NCBI RefSeq assembly: GCF_000524195.1 | Contig: NW_020170427.1 | Span: 328,627-392,626, forward strand | Source of the DNA: Echinococcus granulosus | Lineage: Eukaryota; Platyhelminthes; Cestoda; Cyclophyllidea; Taeniidae | Length of the DNA stretch: 64,000 nt | Reading direction: 5' to 3' | Shown here: positions 53,749 to 64,000 of the stretch, one piece after another | Layout of the letters: the number at the start of each line of letters is the position of its first letter | Numbering within the stretch: position 1 is the stretch's first letter | Position numbers and translations under genes: made by a program | The notes under the pieces: generated by a model | Told to the model about the DNA's origin: nothing | Seen by the model: the letters and a program-made list of their open reading frames with translations, nothing else | The model's database searches: none

Positions 53749-54786
53749 GTCAGAATTTGTGGTTGACACCGTACAGGGGATCTGGGGAGGGCTACAGGGA
53801 CAGCCCGAAGGCAATGCCGCCCAACGAAAGTACAATCGGCGGAGCTTTCAGTGCCCGCTAAATTAAAACTAAGAGTTAACCAAACAGCCATAGGATTACA
53901 TAGCCCCCTACTCACTTGAGCGTCATCGCTGGTGCTCTGCTTGGTCAACCTCCCTCTTTGGCCACCACAACGTAGTCGGTGCTTTATAAACAAAAACACC
54001 CACCAACCAAATGCGCCAGTCATCAAATTTCTATGCAACCGGGAAGATGCTATTCGACTGTAACTTTACTGATCCCTCTTGGCAATTCAAGTGTATCTGG
54101 GATTTCGTCCTATATCAGGGGAAGAGGAATCTGTTGGCCACTTTGTATGTCCATTGGCAGTTGCAAGGACACCGGCCCAAAAGTGGAGTCATTTAATAAA
54201 GGACAAGTTTTAAATTAGTTTTGTGGGGATAAGGTTTTGTGTCTGTTTTTCCTTGCCACATTGTTATCATTGTTATCTGTCTAAATTCCATTTAGTTAGT
54301 AAAGAGGTGGAGGAGGTATTGCGTGTTCACTTAATTGACATCCCTATACAGGTACCGTAGACAGCTCTGTGACGAACTTTTCCAGATGTTTCAGGACCAC
54401 GGCTAGTGTCCCTCGCCCCAGTTATTGGTAGCATTCTCGGAGAACACCGGGCTGAGGTAGTTGCAGAAGGCTTGCCATTTTCAATCCTCATCTAGCATAT
54501 GCCCTTCTTCGTCACCTTAAGGTTTCCCATTCAGTAATAGAAATCAGAATAATTGTCTTCCAGAGTCGAGTTCGCTTTCCGCCGTCACCCATGAAGCTCC
54601 CCACGATTTCCTTGAAGACAAAAGAAAACATGAAACTAGGGCAAAATTGTGCTGCCGACGTTCAAAAGGGCTGACAAGTTACTGGCGTGGCCTGGAGGCC
54701 ATGCTACCCATCATGATTACGTTGGCGGAACTTAATTGCCAGAGTAATCAAAACGAGGAGTTAAACAAACATCTAAACTATTGCGT
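53749..54786 (-). mobile_element. TRIM-like LTR element, copy G
   Basis: The left repeat is about 53749-53900 (trimmed at its outer end) and the right repeat 54592-54786. On the minus strand TGGGTGACGGCGGAAAGCG sits at the primer-site position. The interior has CACCACAACGTAGTCGGTGC and GCGCCAGTCATCAAATT. It lies just downstream of the DOCK stop codon and could fall within the DOCK 3' UTR or terminal region. Confidence 0.8.
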
Positions 54787-54903
54787 ATCCGTGTTGTTTT
54801 GTACCTCCAAGGTAACCAATTTACGATAGATTTTTGTAACGGTGAAGGTGCGTGGTCTTAAACGTCACATTTTAAACACGTACTGCTTTCTTTACTGATG
54901 TAG

Positions 54904-55353
54904 CTGGCCTATCATACCCCCAACTCTGACATTAAAAGCTCTTGAGAGACTGCCAAGAGTGTGTATTTCACTAAACCTTGCATTGCTTCCTTTTGAGACT
55001 ACATTTTGAGGTGTCTATGGTCATCATACCTGATATTTCCCATATCCGTAGGCAGTGCAAAGGGGGAATTTTCTTGTAAATGAAGCCATATGCGCACTTC
55101 AGTCCTGGATCCTCAGAGGTGTCCCGAACGTGAATCTGCGTGTGTCGGTAAGTTCAGGTACGCGTACTTATAGTAGCTGATTGACCGTGACCTTCTAGAG
55201 GTTATAAGTACACTCAAGGTACACCCCGTCTTTATTTGTGCCAAACTGGAGGGTCTGGGCGAGAACCCGACTCTCCACAAGGTTCCCAGTTTAGACACCA
55301 CTTGGAATCTCCAGAAAGCCAAAATGAAAAAAAGCGGTACCTCCAGAGCTTAA
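54904..55353 (+). CDS. Possible exons of an unrecognised + strand gene
   Basis: Three neighbouring segments look protein-coding. From 54904, after GATGTAG, an open stretch reads WPIIPPTLTLKALERLPR. From 55054, after CCGTAG, AVQRGNFLVNEAICALQSW runs for 32 codons to a GTAAGT donor at 55150. From about 55202 an open stretch contains VHPVFICAKLEGLGENPTLH and ends at TAA (55351-55353). The composition is coding-like but I do not recognise a family, and the joints between segments are not all confirmed. They may belong with the candidate exons further right. Confidence 0.3.
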
Positions 55354-56518
55354 ATGTCGTCGATTTGAGTAGCTTAATTTCGTTAACTAGACCTCTGGTG
55401 CTTAAAGACCAGGCGCTACTGAAGTACATCAGTAGGACTTGTCGAAATCGTTTACTAAGTGATTGAATCGCCTTGATTAAAATTGTTTTAATCAAAAGTT
55501 TCCTTCCATCTTCTAGACTAATAATTGGCAGCAAATACGCCTTATTTTAAAGCTCACAGATACCATATTCTTTTAAGCTGATAATGGTGAATTTGGATAT
55601 CACCCTCTACTTTATCAATAAATATCCATTTTACACCCTGTCCGCTGGGTAGAGGCATTAAAGAGAAAGAAAGACAGATATCATCTAAGAAAGGAAATCA
55701 ACTTCTCTTCGACTCATGCTGGATTGGCATTTAAGTTTGTGTTTAGCAATTCCTTGAACGAATTGCTCCATCAACCTAAATGATCATAAAACGCTCACTC
55801 CTCATGACAACTAATGTGCACCTCCTCACTATGGGATGCAGCTATTTATGCTTTTCAATGATTTGTTTGATTGCCTTTACAAATAATTCTATCAAGTAGA
55901 TAATTGTCTAAGCCTCACTGATTCATAACAGACGGAGATAAGCGGTTTCCTTTGACTTCCTTTTACACCGCCTTCTAATATAACCTAAAGGGACTGTTGC
56001 GTTCGTAGTCATCCATTCAACGGACAGAAGATCCCAGCATTGCGTGATTCTGCGCACAAGAGGCTGTGTTAGAGAATTTGGCCTGTTCGCTTCATAGTGC
56101 CTTTTTTTTCTTTCCATTTTCACAAATGCTAAATGCAAGAACTACGCACTTACGTCTACACAATCACAGAATTCGGGTATGGTGGATTAACAGTTGGATT
56201 CCACATAAGGTTTGCTTTCATTCTGCAGAGTTCATTCCCAGAAAGCAAATCATGTTTCTTCCAAATGTAAAGTGATAGCAATGCAAATTTTTACCTCCAG
56301 CCAAAAATGCCCAGGCGTCTCTGGAGGAAAACTTCGCAGTTCAGTTGGTTCTTCCATAGGACTCAGTGTCTCGTTTTAGGCTAATCAAGTGGATTCAAAG
56401 AGGTAAAAATAACTTTTTTCGTGGTCAGTTATTCTAGCTTTCAAATTATTACTATAAATTTTCATAAAGATACTTGATTCACTGTGACAGGTTTGGCTTT
56501 CCTCTCTTCCACCTCCAG

Positions 56519-56618
56519 ACTCTATACCCTTAAAACGAGCAGACAGGATGGACAAGAGCATCCTTTATTGGGTAGTAATGATATAAGGAGTACAGATATC
56601 ATAGTTGTGGGTGTTTAG
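56519..56618 (+). CDS. Possible exon of an unrecognised gene
   Basis: A strong pyrimidine tract (CCTCTCTTCCACCTCCAG) is followed by an open segment encoding LYTLKTSRQDGQEHPLLG and then SNDIRSTDIIVVGV before TAG. The acceptor is among the best in this part of the window. The product is not recognised, and the segment may continue by splicing before the TAG. Confidence 0.3.
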
Positions 56619-57688
56619 TGCTTTTAATCCTCTTTGGGGCTCAATAGTGCCGGACTATCTCTCGACTAGCCATCTACCGCTTCGAGATCCTAGAAGTGTG
56701 TCCAGTGTTATTGTAAATAGTCTTCCCTTATATCTAACAACTTAGGTGATTTTTATGATACTATTCTGTCTGCAATGCACGATTTGGTGAAATAGCATAT
56801 TTTTCATAAAACAAAGAAGACGCGTCACAATTATGTGACGCTGGTAGCAATGGCCATTTTCGTATTTGACGTGTTTAACAATTCACTTTCGGAAGTTGTG
56901 CTATTGCGGCAAGGTGGTTTTTCTTCCCAGACAAAGAATAGCTGACGTAAATCATTTTGGCTGCAATAGTCGATTTGACGCAACCACTAACCTATCATAA
57001 AGCAATGAAGAAGGCGTGTGGCATATGTGTGACGACTGTAGCAAAGTACTTAACTGTACACTTTTGCAAGAAGGTTCATGCTTTCCTCTATACTACTTGC
57101 TAATTCTAGGATGATGCTGTTGAGTTCACCAACTCTCGAAATCTTTAGGTCAAGAGCACTCATATTTCACACATCCGCTTGCGTACAAAAACATACACGT
57201 ACACACACACTTCGCCATTTCACTTGTATCAAATTCTGTTCTTCATGCACACATCACGTTGAAGGAGAGAGTTCATCATGAGAGCGCCACAAGACATCCG
57301 CCTGACGCTCACACCTTTGAGTATGGCCCTCCGATGACTGCGCTGTATTCTCTTTCATTCGTGTCACACACACACGCACTCACACACATCGGCACGCACT
57401 TTTTGCATGCCTACAATTTGTCATCTGGCCTCTTCCGAGGGTCACTTCCTGTTCGCCTGCCTGCCTCCTGTACATCAGTCGCACACTTGCATCCCAGTTC
57501 GGTCGCATCTACGAATAAGTAAAAGAAACCCTCTTCTGACTATCTATTGCTGTGAATTCCAGACTAAAATTGAAATTCTTTGCGTTCTATCGTAACGGTT
57601 TACTAAATACCAACTAAAAAGCCTTCGTTAAGGAACATTTTAAGACATTTTGCTTTGCCTCGTCGGTATACCAAACGTGAGCTCACTT

Positions 57689-58030
57689 TTAGGCGTTGCA
57701 AATCCACCTGAAAGATTTATTGTGTTCACTGTTCTCACGGAAAGATTTGTCTCTTTCACACCATCGACTCGTGACAGGTAGTGCATCAATCTGACGTCTG
57801 GGAAGAGGCGCTTCATCAGCTGATTTGATTGTAGGGTGAGTTGTTGGCTGCAGAATAGGAACAGGCTCATCACAGCCGAGGCCGTTTTCATTCGCGTCAC
57901 TCCAAGGTTTTACTGTGGATGAGCTTCTCAGCGCCTTATCACTGCTCCGTGTTTGAAGTCTTCGGTACAAAGGGGCAGCTAAAGTTTTGCGTCTTTCCGA
58001 ATAGATGCGATACCAGCGTTTTTGCCATCT
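57689..58030 (-). CDS. Long open segment, possible last exon of an unknown - strand gene
   Basis: A minus-strand frame is open for about 114 codons to TAA at 57691-57689. It begins WQKRWYRIYSERRKTLAAPL after a possible AAG acceptor and contains the basic/Ser-rich LYRRLQTRSSDKALRSSS. The opening resembles the start of many Arg/Trp-rich domains, but I cannot name one. A second minus-strand frame is also open over much of the same interval, so coding status is uncertain. Confidence 0.25.
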   Translation of the reverse strand, partial: RWQKRWYRIYSERRKTLAAPLYRRLQTRSSDKALRSSSTVKPWSDANENGLGCDEPVPILQPTTHPTIKSADEAPLPRRQIDALPVTSRWCERDKSFRENSEHNKSFRWICNA

Positions 58031-58605
58031 TGATTAAAAGCGTCTGGGCTCGGGTGATTCTCTTTGCACTGGCTATCCATGAGAGGGCATAGTTTCAACC
58101 TACTGCCATCAAGGTAACACCCTCTTTATTCCTGCAAAGACAGAAGTCTAGGTTTGACTTAACTTTGAGATTTCAATCAAGATGTTAATAGAAAAATGGG
58201 GGAGTACTAGCTTGTTTCCTATTGAGGTTTCTCTCGATTTCGAGAGTATAAGCCCATGCAAGTGAGTTGCAAAATGAAAAGTAGGTACAGGTCATGCCTA
58301 GGTGGTAAATGAAGCTTCTTAATTTTAACTGTTTTCCTAGTGAGTTTAGGCTAATCTCGACTTCTAATTTGGAATTGACATTTCGAGTGTCCCAATGCAA
58401 TTGGAGATCACATAAATGACAGGTCAGTAATTTAATTTGATATTGGTAAGGGAGCTGAAAGAAATTGACACCTTCAGTTGAATCTCCATAAAATAGTAAT
58501 TTTTGTACAGTCAGAAAATAATTCGAGTTAATCATGGATCCTGTTGCTTTTCGTCGACCTCACAATTACTCCCTTATTCCTCAAGGCATATGAGTCTCTT
58601 TCGAG

Positions 58606-59186
58606 CACTGCATTAACAACTTACGATATCTGGAGGATCTAATGGAAGCAACTCACACCAGCTTGTACATTCGAGTCGATTCGGACGTCATCTTAATTGC
58701 TATGGAAAGGTATTAACAGCGGGTGTAAGTGATACTGATTCCTATCTGCGAGCAAGGGCTGAAAGACCGAACTGAAGGTAACAATCGAGGCGGGGGGTGG
58801 GGCGAAAGGAGGAGCGGAGAGAAGAGGGTGGGCGAGGTGGTGAGTTGTGACGAGGCTGTTAGGGCGATTTTCTAGCGAAACATGACAAACGGTCTCACAC
58901 TCCACAGCCCTCTAATCAGTGATGATTGCTGTATTCTCTGTCCGCAGTAATTAGAGACCTACTGCCTCACTAGCAATGACCTCTTCCTTCTTGCTTGTAA
59001 TTCCAATGGGCATCGAGTTCAGTGTCTCCCCAGGTGTTAGCAGATACAAGTTTTAAAGGAATCAGCCTACCATATTACAAGAATATTTCTTTTTAAGTGG
59101 GTAGGAAATCAAACGTCGTGATTCTAGAAGGCGAAAGCGGCTTCTTGACGCTGTCTCAAAAGGGAACGCCTTCAAAAACGTTTTAG
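58606..59186 (+). CDS. Probable last two exons of an unrecognised + strand gene
   Basis: Exon 58606-58709 encodes HCINNLRYLEDLMEATHTSL followed by YIRVDSDVILIAME, and ends in AG|GTATTA (phase 2). It joins in phase to 59105-59186, which encodes KSNVVILEGESGFLTLSQKG and stops at TAG. An AATAAA follows 75 bases later. Phase agreement, protein-like composition and the polyadenylation signal support a real gene end. The family is not recognised. Exon 59105 is also open in another frame to 59236. Confidence 0.4.
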
Positions 59187-59260
59187 TGAAAACCCGATTC
59201 CTGGAAGATATTCGCTTAGCATCAAAGTGTCTGTGAAGCAAGATTTATATGGACAGTTTA

Positions 59261-59266
59261 AATAAA
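59261..59266 (+). terminator. Polyadenylation signal (AATAAA)
   Basis: AATAAA lies 75 bases after the TAG at 59184-59186, with a second overlapping AATAAA-like motif just beyond. It supports the end of the + strand gene read from 58606. Confidence 0.45.
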
Positions 59267-59591
59267 AATAAATATTTATTATTGAAATCTATGATCCGAG
59301 CAAGAAGTGGGTGTAGAAAAATAAGTCTGTTTGTTTCACCTTTCATACCCAAACAGAAGGTTCTCACGAGAGGATAGTCTACGACCAATGGGATTTAAAG
59401 CACCATTTCGGCTATAGAGGATTAAAACTATTCTACTTAATCAAGGTGATTACTTATATTTGATCTTTGAAACTTTTTTCAAAATTCCAATCTTAATCCT
59501 CAAGTCTGCCAAAGCCTTGCCACTCTTCGAGGCATCCTTGAGCAATGCTGCAGCAGGCCTTCAAGGATTCTGGACAATGCTCTTCAGATGT

Positions 59592-59691
59592 NNNNNNNNN
59601 NNNNNNNNNNNNNNNNNNNNNNNNNNNNNNNNNNNNNNNNNNNNNNNNNNNNNNNNNNNNNNNNNNNNNNNNNNNNNNNNNNNNNNNNNNN
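59592..59691. other. Assembly gap (100 N)
   Basis: Exactly 100 N, a placeholder length. Flanking bases (CAGATGT and AAGCGAAAA) do not repeat each other, so the true missing length cannot be guessed. Confidence 1.
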
Positions 59692-59788
59692 AAGCGAAAA
59701 AGAAGACAAGACTGCCTTATTATTTGACATTAAAGTTACTTTTGAAGGCTTTGTGAGAAAAATTGGTCCAGTATTGTTTCTATTGTAG

Positions 59789-59908
59789 ATAAAAGTAGCA
59801 AAGGCGGTCCGTTTCATTAACCTCTTGCGGAAGAGCTCGATATTTCCAGGTGAGGTGGATGCAATGGATTTCTTGAAATTGATAGGAGCCTGTGAAAACC
59901 ATGAATGA
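59789..59908 (+). CDS. Possible last exon of an unrecognised gene
   Basis: After TTTCTATTGTAG a phase-0 frame encodes KVAKAVRFINLLRKSSIF and VDAMDFLKLIGACENHE before TGA. The segment just left of the gap (59500-59591) is also open in + (KALPLFEASLSNAAAGLQGF). No family is recognised and no AATAAA lies close by. Confidence 0.25.
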   Translation: MKVAKAVRFINLLRKSSIFPGEVDAMDFLKLIGACENHE

Positions 59909-61225
59909 TTTATTTGCTTGTCTTATAAAACCTGATCATTTGGCTCAGCACTCTCTATCCATTGTGATCTCTACCAATCTCCTCTCATGCCGAAAGCTCT
60001 CTGATTTTATCAAATAGCGGTAGAACTAACCGGTTAATTTGAACCCACATTGTCTGAATTAAGACTTGATTTTATCTCAATTTTAAAGTAGAAGCAAAAT
60101 CTAGCTTCTCGTACAACCCGTTGTCTGGCGTCTGGAGGAGGCAATGGAGTATGTGGCGGCAGGACGTACCACTCACAAGTGGTTGCGCCATCTGGTTTTA
60201 GTTTGGTAGTAAATCACCTGAAATTGCTAATGCATTGGATTCAGGATCTTTCTTTCTTCTTAAGGACTAATTAGTTTGTGCCAATAAGAGGCTAAAGAGC
60301 TGGGAGACTTAGGTATTAAATGTCGTAAAACATAAAGTCTTGAGTGGTAGAACAGCTCATCCACACTGCCATCACCTCAGAAGGCATGAGGCACGTGATA
60401 ACAGATGGCAAAAAACTTCAACAGACTATTAATTTGTTGCTATTCACTTCTGCCTTATTTTCGACCAATGTTTCATGTGCTTTAAATTGTTTTTAAACTG
60501 ACTTTTGATGAAAGAGGTCTTCTGCCTTCTAACAACCGTCTAGCACTTGTCATTTCCCAACGATTCACTCACTACTTACGTTTCCAAACTACAAGGGTAC
60601 GTATCACATCAAGTCTGAACGACTACGTAACCTCTGTGCGTAGAGCATTCGAGAGGCATTTGTCTACTTGCCGTGGGCCAAGAAACAGCTAAGAATAAAA
60701 TCCTCCGCAAACCTTGACCACGAGATTTGCAACTCAGGAGAAGGAAGATGGAGAGGGTGTTCCGAACTCACACTCCTCCTTCACATTCTCCTTATAATTT
60801 CCTATTAGTTGTCGCCTTTCATTGGCGTTTGACAAGAGGACGCTAAATCAAGCGGAAATTTGAGAAACACAAATAGGCAGGAAACGAAGGCACCTGCGGC
60901 TCGGTGGAATTAGCAAGCCTTGGTTCAGTTCAGGAAGAAGTAAATATGTACTAAAAAGGAACCCATAACTGCCATCACCTTCCAGTCATAAGCTGTCTAC
61001 ATATACTCTGCCGCTTGAAAATCACCCAATCTACTTGCAACACGATTTAATGCAACTAATTACCTCTCATAATCTGAAAAATATCTCACGTCACATATTT
61101 GTGACACTAATGCCGGGAGTGTTAATAATTAAATTTTTATGGAAAAAATATTGACTGCCTTGACATTTATGTTTTTTGGACACATTCTTGCTGTTGAAAG
61201 CAGTTAACTGCGTCAAATAGTCGCC

Positions 61226-61307
61226 ATGCCGACGTTCAAGAGGGATGGGGGCTGGAGGAGTCCAGAGGTACCTTACAAGGGTAACGCACCATTGCACGCG
61301 ACTTCCG
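61226..61307 (+). CDS. Possible first exon of an unrecognised gene
   Basis: ATG in the context TCGCCATGC opens 27 codons (MPTFKRDGGWRSPEVPYKGN) that end exactly at a strong donor, TCCG|GTGAGT, phase 1. A following open segment from about 61437 (CYWNHDRAGRCLPFL) can be joined in phase. The product is not recognised; resemblance of that second piece to a Kunitz core is weak because the expected cysteines are missing. Confidence 0.3.
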
Positions 61308-62583
61308 GTGAGTGGACGGAGATTTACACCCTTGAAAAAAGCTCATTCTCTATTGTTTACACTTTTTAAGTCTCTTCTCTGTATTCGTCTTGTGTAAACA
61401 CTCGTGGGTTACCGGGTACCGCACGGCGGCCAAAGTGCGCTGCTACTGGAACCACGACCGGGCGGGTAGATGTTTACCTTTTTTAAAGGTGGAGGGAGAA
61501 GAAGGAGAATCGCTTGCGGCCAAAAATCATGGCAACAGATCTTTCTCTCTGTAGTTTTTGGTGTTGTGATTGGGTAACTTATGGCTGTGACAAGACGCAT
61601 TTCAATGAAAAGGAGGAACCGGCCCTACTGTAACCATTTTCCTCTGGTGGATACACGATAACGTTTTATTTTCCACACAAGATCTGCCGCGTATTCTGGA
61701 TATATTTTGCGAGTAAATTGAAGGTCTCTAACCTTTTTGTAACCAAATGTCAACATCTCAAGCAGACTGATAAGTGGCATTAGCAGTATTACAAATTAGT
61801 TTGAATTACTCCAGGATTACATATCCTCAAAAACTCTTAAGTAGCTCAAATAAAATTTACACTTAGTCTTGTCCTCTTCACAATCTGAAGGATTTGAAAA
61901 GTGTCAGTGTGATTGTAGATCCCTATGCATCTGCACACAGTGAAACCTTAGTTACCTCTGTCGCATTACCAGTTGACACACCCCATGACTACGGAAGATT
62001 TAGCATAGATTACCACCAATTTTGAAGTGTAACTAACCCGACTATTCGATACCAACGAGTTCTACTACCACCTCGATGACAACACCTCTCAGTTCTTCTG
62101 ATTGGCATTCAAAAACCCCTTCTCCTGTATTATTTGTGCCTCAGAAATGACTTACGCTATCAATGGTAGGCAGAGCTTGACACCTCCGATTCATTATCCA
62201 CTGCGAATTCATTGTGTTGTTCTTGAGCCTGCTTCTCTGTTAGGGCAATTAACCAAAAGCCTTATCACTAAAAAAAGGTTAACAACGGATAGCGCCATAA
62301 AAGACACTCAGAAGGAGAAGGAGCTATGCAGTGAGGTAATATTTGCTTCCTTGCATACCCAATTAAACAGACTATTCAGTGTCTGTGTTTTGCCCTTTCG
62401 CTTGACAGGATGGGCCTCCGGCCATGCCTGTAACCCTTTAGCCATTCTTCCCTTCCTTTAAAGTGAACCCTTCAATACGCTTCAATCTGCAATGGAAGGA
62501 ATGAATTCTTTTACTTAAGCAGCATACCCTGTTAAAGTCATTTAAATGAAAATGTATTTTCCCTAGCCGTAATCGGAGCTAGT

Positions 62584-62867
62584 ATGTCCACATCCCCCAT
62601 CCCTAAGGGCACCCACTTGGCTGATTGCGAGCTGAAAGAAGAAACCTTGCCTCCTCAGGTCATCTCTGTGTGTCATCAAATGGCGCCCCAAGTCGTAAAT
62701 CGGCCAGGGTGGTCCTTTCCCTATTTCACCCGCCACCAAACAGAGTTCTGTGGAATAAACCCATTCCGTTTTATAACAGCCCGGGCAAGGGTCAGACCAC
62801 ACAGACTCGGGTAGTGGAGGCAGGGCATCCCCAATCGCCAGTCATCCCTCTTTTCCTGGGCTGCTAA
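62584..62867 (+). CDS. Possible terminal coding region near a polyadenylation signal
   Basis: This stretch is richer in GC than its surroundings. One + frame, open from 62625, includes RVLWNKPIPFYNSPGKGQ and ends at TAA (62865-62867), 50 bases before AATAAA. A second + frame starts at an ATG at 62584 (MSTSPIPKGTHLADCELKEE) and runs to TAG near 62817, and a minus frame is also open, so the correct frame is not certain. No family is recognised. Confidence 0.3.
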
Positions 62868-62917
62868 GAAATATCTACTGTCTTTACAAGAATCGATAAA
62901 TCCTCGTTTCATGAAGA

Positions 62918-62923
62918 AATAAA
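62918..62923 (+). terminator. Polyadenylation signal (AATAAA)
   Basis: AATAAA lies 50 bases after the TAA at 62865-62867. It supports a + strand transcript ending near 62.95 kb. Confidence 0.4.
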
Positions 62924-64000
62924 ATATTGTATGGTGTAGAATTTTTTTGTACAGAAAAGCTGGCGAGCTGTTAAGGGAAAAGGTATGACAACAAGGTGAA
63001 GAAAAAAGTATGAAAACTAAGGAAGGTAAATAGATACCACGTACACTGCACTGATGGGTCTTAGAAAAGAACGACTATCACAGCCAAGACTTTTATTGTC
63101 CTCACCTAACACCGATTATTATTAATTTTAAACAATTCACTTATTGCAGGGTCTTCTCAGATTGAAAGCATCTTACATATACTGTACTGTACTTAATATA
63201 GACTGCGAAAGATGTCAATGGATGACGTTTGATCCATCCCCAGAGACCACTCCATGTGTTTTGAGACTTAAGGTGAAGTTCAAACCATGAAAGCACACCT
63301 TTAGGAATGGAACTTACACATTACCAGACCTTATTCCCTTACCTGGTGGGAAACGCGGAACGCTTCCATAACACGTTGACTTCCAGAGACTCTGACAAAG
63401 GTCGACGACTACAGCTTAGACTCTTTTATTGTTCTCATGTGAATTCGTTTCCTATACCAATTCCTTTTGGTTTAACTTCATCGCCACAGAGGTGTGACTA
63501 GTGGACTCGAGTAAGAATGTGACTGCCTTTCGTATAACTGACGGGTTGAGAAGGGTGAGAACTTTGAGCTATGGCTTCACCGTCTACCGCCATTTCGATA
63601 GTTGGTACCAAGTGATCCAATAATCTGAATCATTAAGTAGAACCACTTGTATCGGGTGGTTATACGCTTTTCCGTTCATGTGTGAATAAATTTTGTGTGA
63701 GATGAAACCACGAAAGACACAAACAGTATTGAGACTCTTGAATATGCGGATGAGTGGATTCTATGAGGGGGCTCCTGTGAAAATCATTCAACTAATTTCT
63801 CTCTGATCTCATAACACCGTTCTCATGAACAAGCCGAGAAGTACCTTTTTTTCATCTATGACGTGAATTTAAGACTATAAGTTCAGGCCCTGCTTACCAC
63901 AGGATTAACACACAGAGACAGCAGCTATTAAATGGTACTTTTTTTCGTCTTCTGTTGAAGGCTGCCACGATAGTCACACTCAAATCAAATCAAGTGAATT
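62924..64000. other. No gene seen in the last kilobase
   Basis: Only short ORFs of at most 64 codons without splice context are present, and none of the TRIM-like family landmarks appear. Confidence 0.5.

Noticed and set aside
57360..57400. CA-rich tract as a functional satellite
   Set aside because: It is a short imperfect (CA)n run, as at 1651-1667 and 57190-57210, with nothing else to support a role.
61437..61555. Kunitz-type inhibitor domain
   Set aside because: CYWNHDRAGRCLPF resembles a Kunitz core, but the YGGC and later cysteines are absent.

Overview
The window is eukaryotic nuclear DNA. It holds five recognisable intron-rich protein genes, one family of compact LTR-type mobile elements and two 100-base assembly gaps. 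A flatworm, most likely a tapeworm, is the best guess. Some introns are only 33-49 nt, with several of the shortest near gene 5' ends, while later introns run to several kb. Non-coding DNA is AT-rich, the genes use the standard code, and the interspersed element is built like the TRIMs known from taeniid tapeworms. This assignment is inference; no rRNA or mitochondrial marker is present. Layout from left to right: (1) 20-193, a probable last exon of an unrecognised + strand gene, then about 5.8 kb with no gene I can support. (2) 5987-12697, a bilobal transferrin-family protein on +, nine exons, with an apparent frame break in the last exon. (3) 14488-24662, DENND6 (FAM116) on +, 13 exons. (4) 25782 to about 30302, PAN3 on -, at least 12 exons, convergent with DENND6. 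(5) 32191-33596, a complete beta-tubulin on -, three exons. (6) 34320-53545, a DOCK6/7/8-type (DOCK-C) Rho-family exchange factor on +, about 34 exons, divergent from tubulin. (7) 54.8-64 kb, weakly supported exons of unrecognised genes, two of them ending near AATAAA signals. The genes are ordinary cellular functions (metal-binding-like secreted protein, Rab GEF, deadenylase subunit, cytoskeleton, Rac/Cdc42 GEF) with no sign of joint regulation, apart from a possible shared promoter region between tubulin and DOCK. The most interesting unexplained signal is a family of roughly 1 kb elements with seven long copies plus one clear and one doubtful single-LTR remnant. Read on the minus strand they have direct terminal repeats (TGTA...TACA, about 160-195 bp), a TGG-type primer-binding-site candidate just after the 5' repeat and a purine tract just before the 3' repeat, with no usable ORF. 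All long copies share one orientation. Those inside genes lie in introns, antisense to the host gene. Exon borders were read by eye from GT/AG sites, phase continuity and family similarity. Where a border could not be closed in phase, the entry says so.
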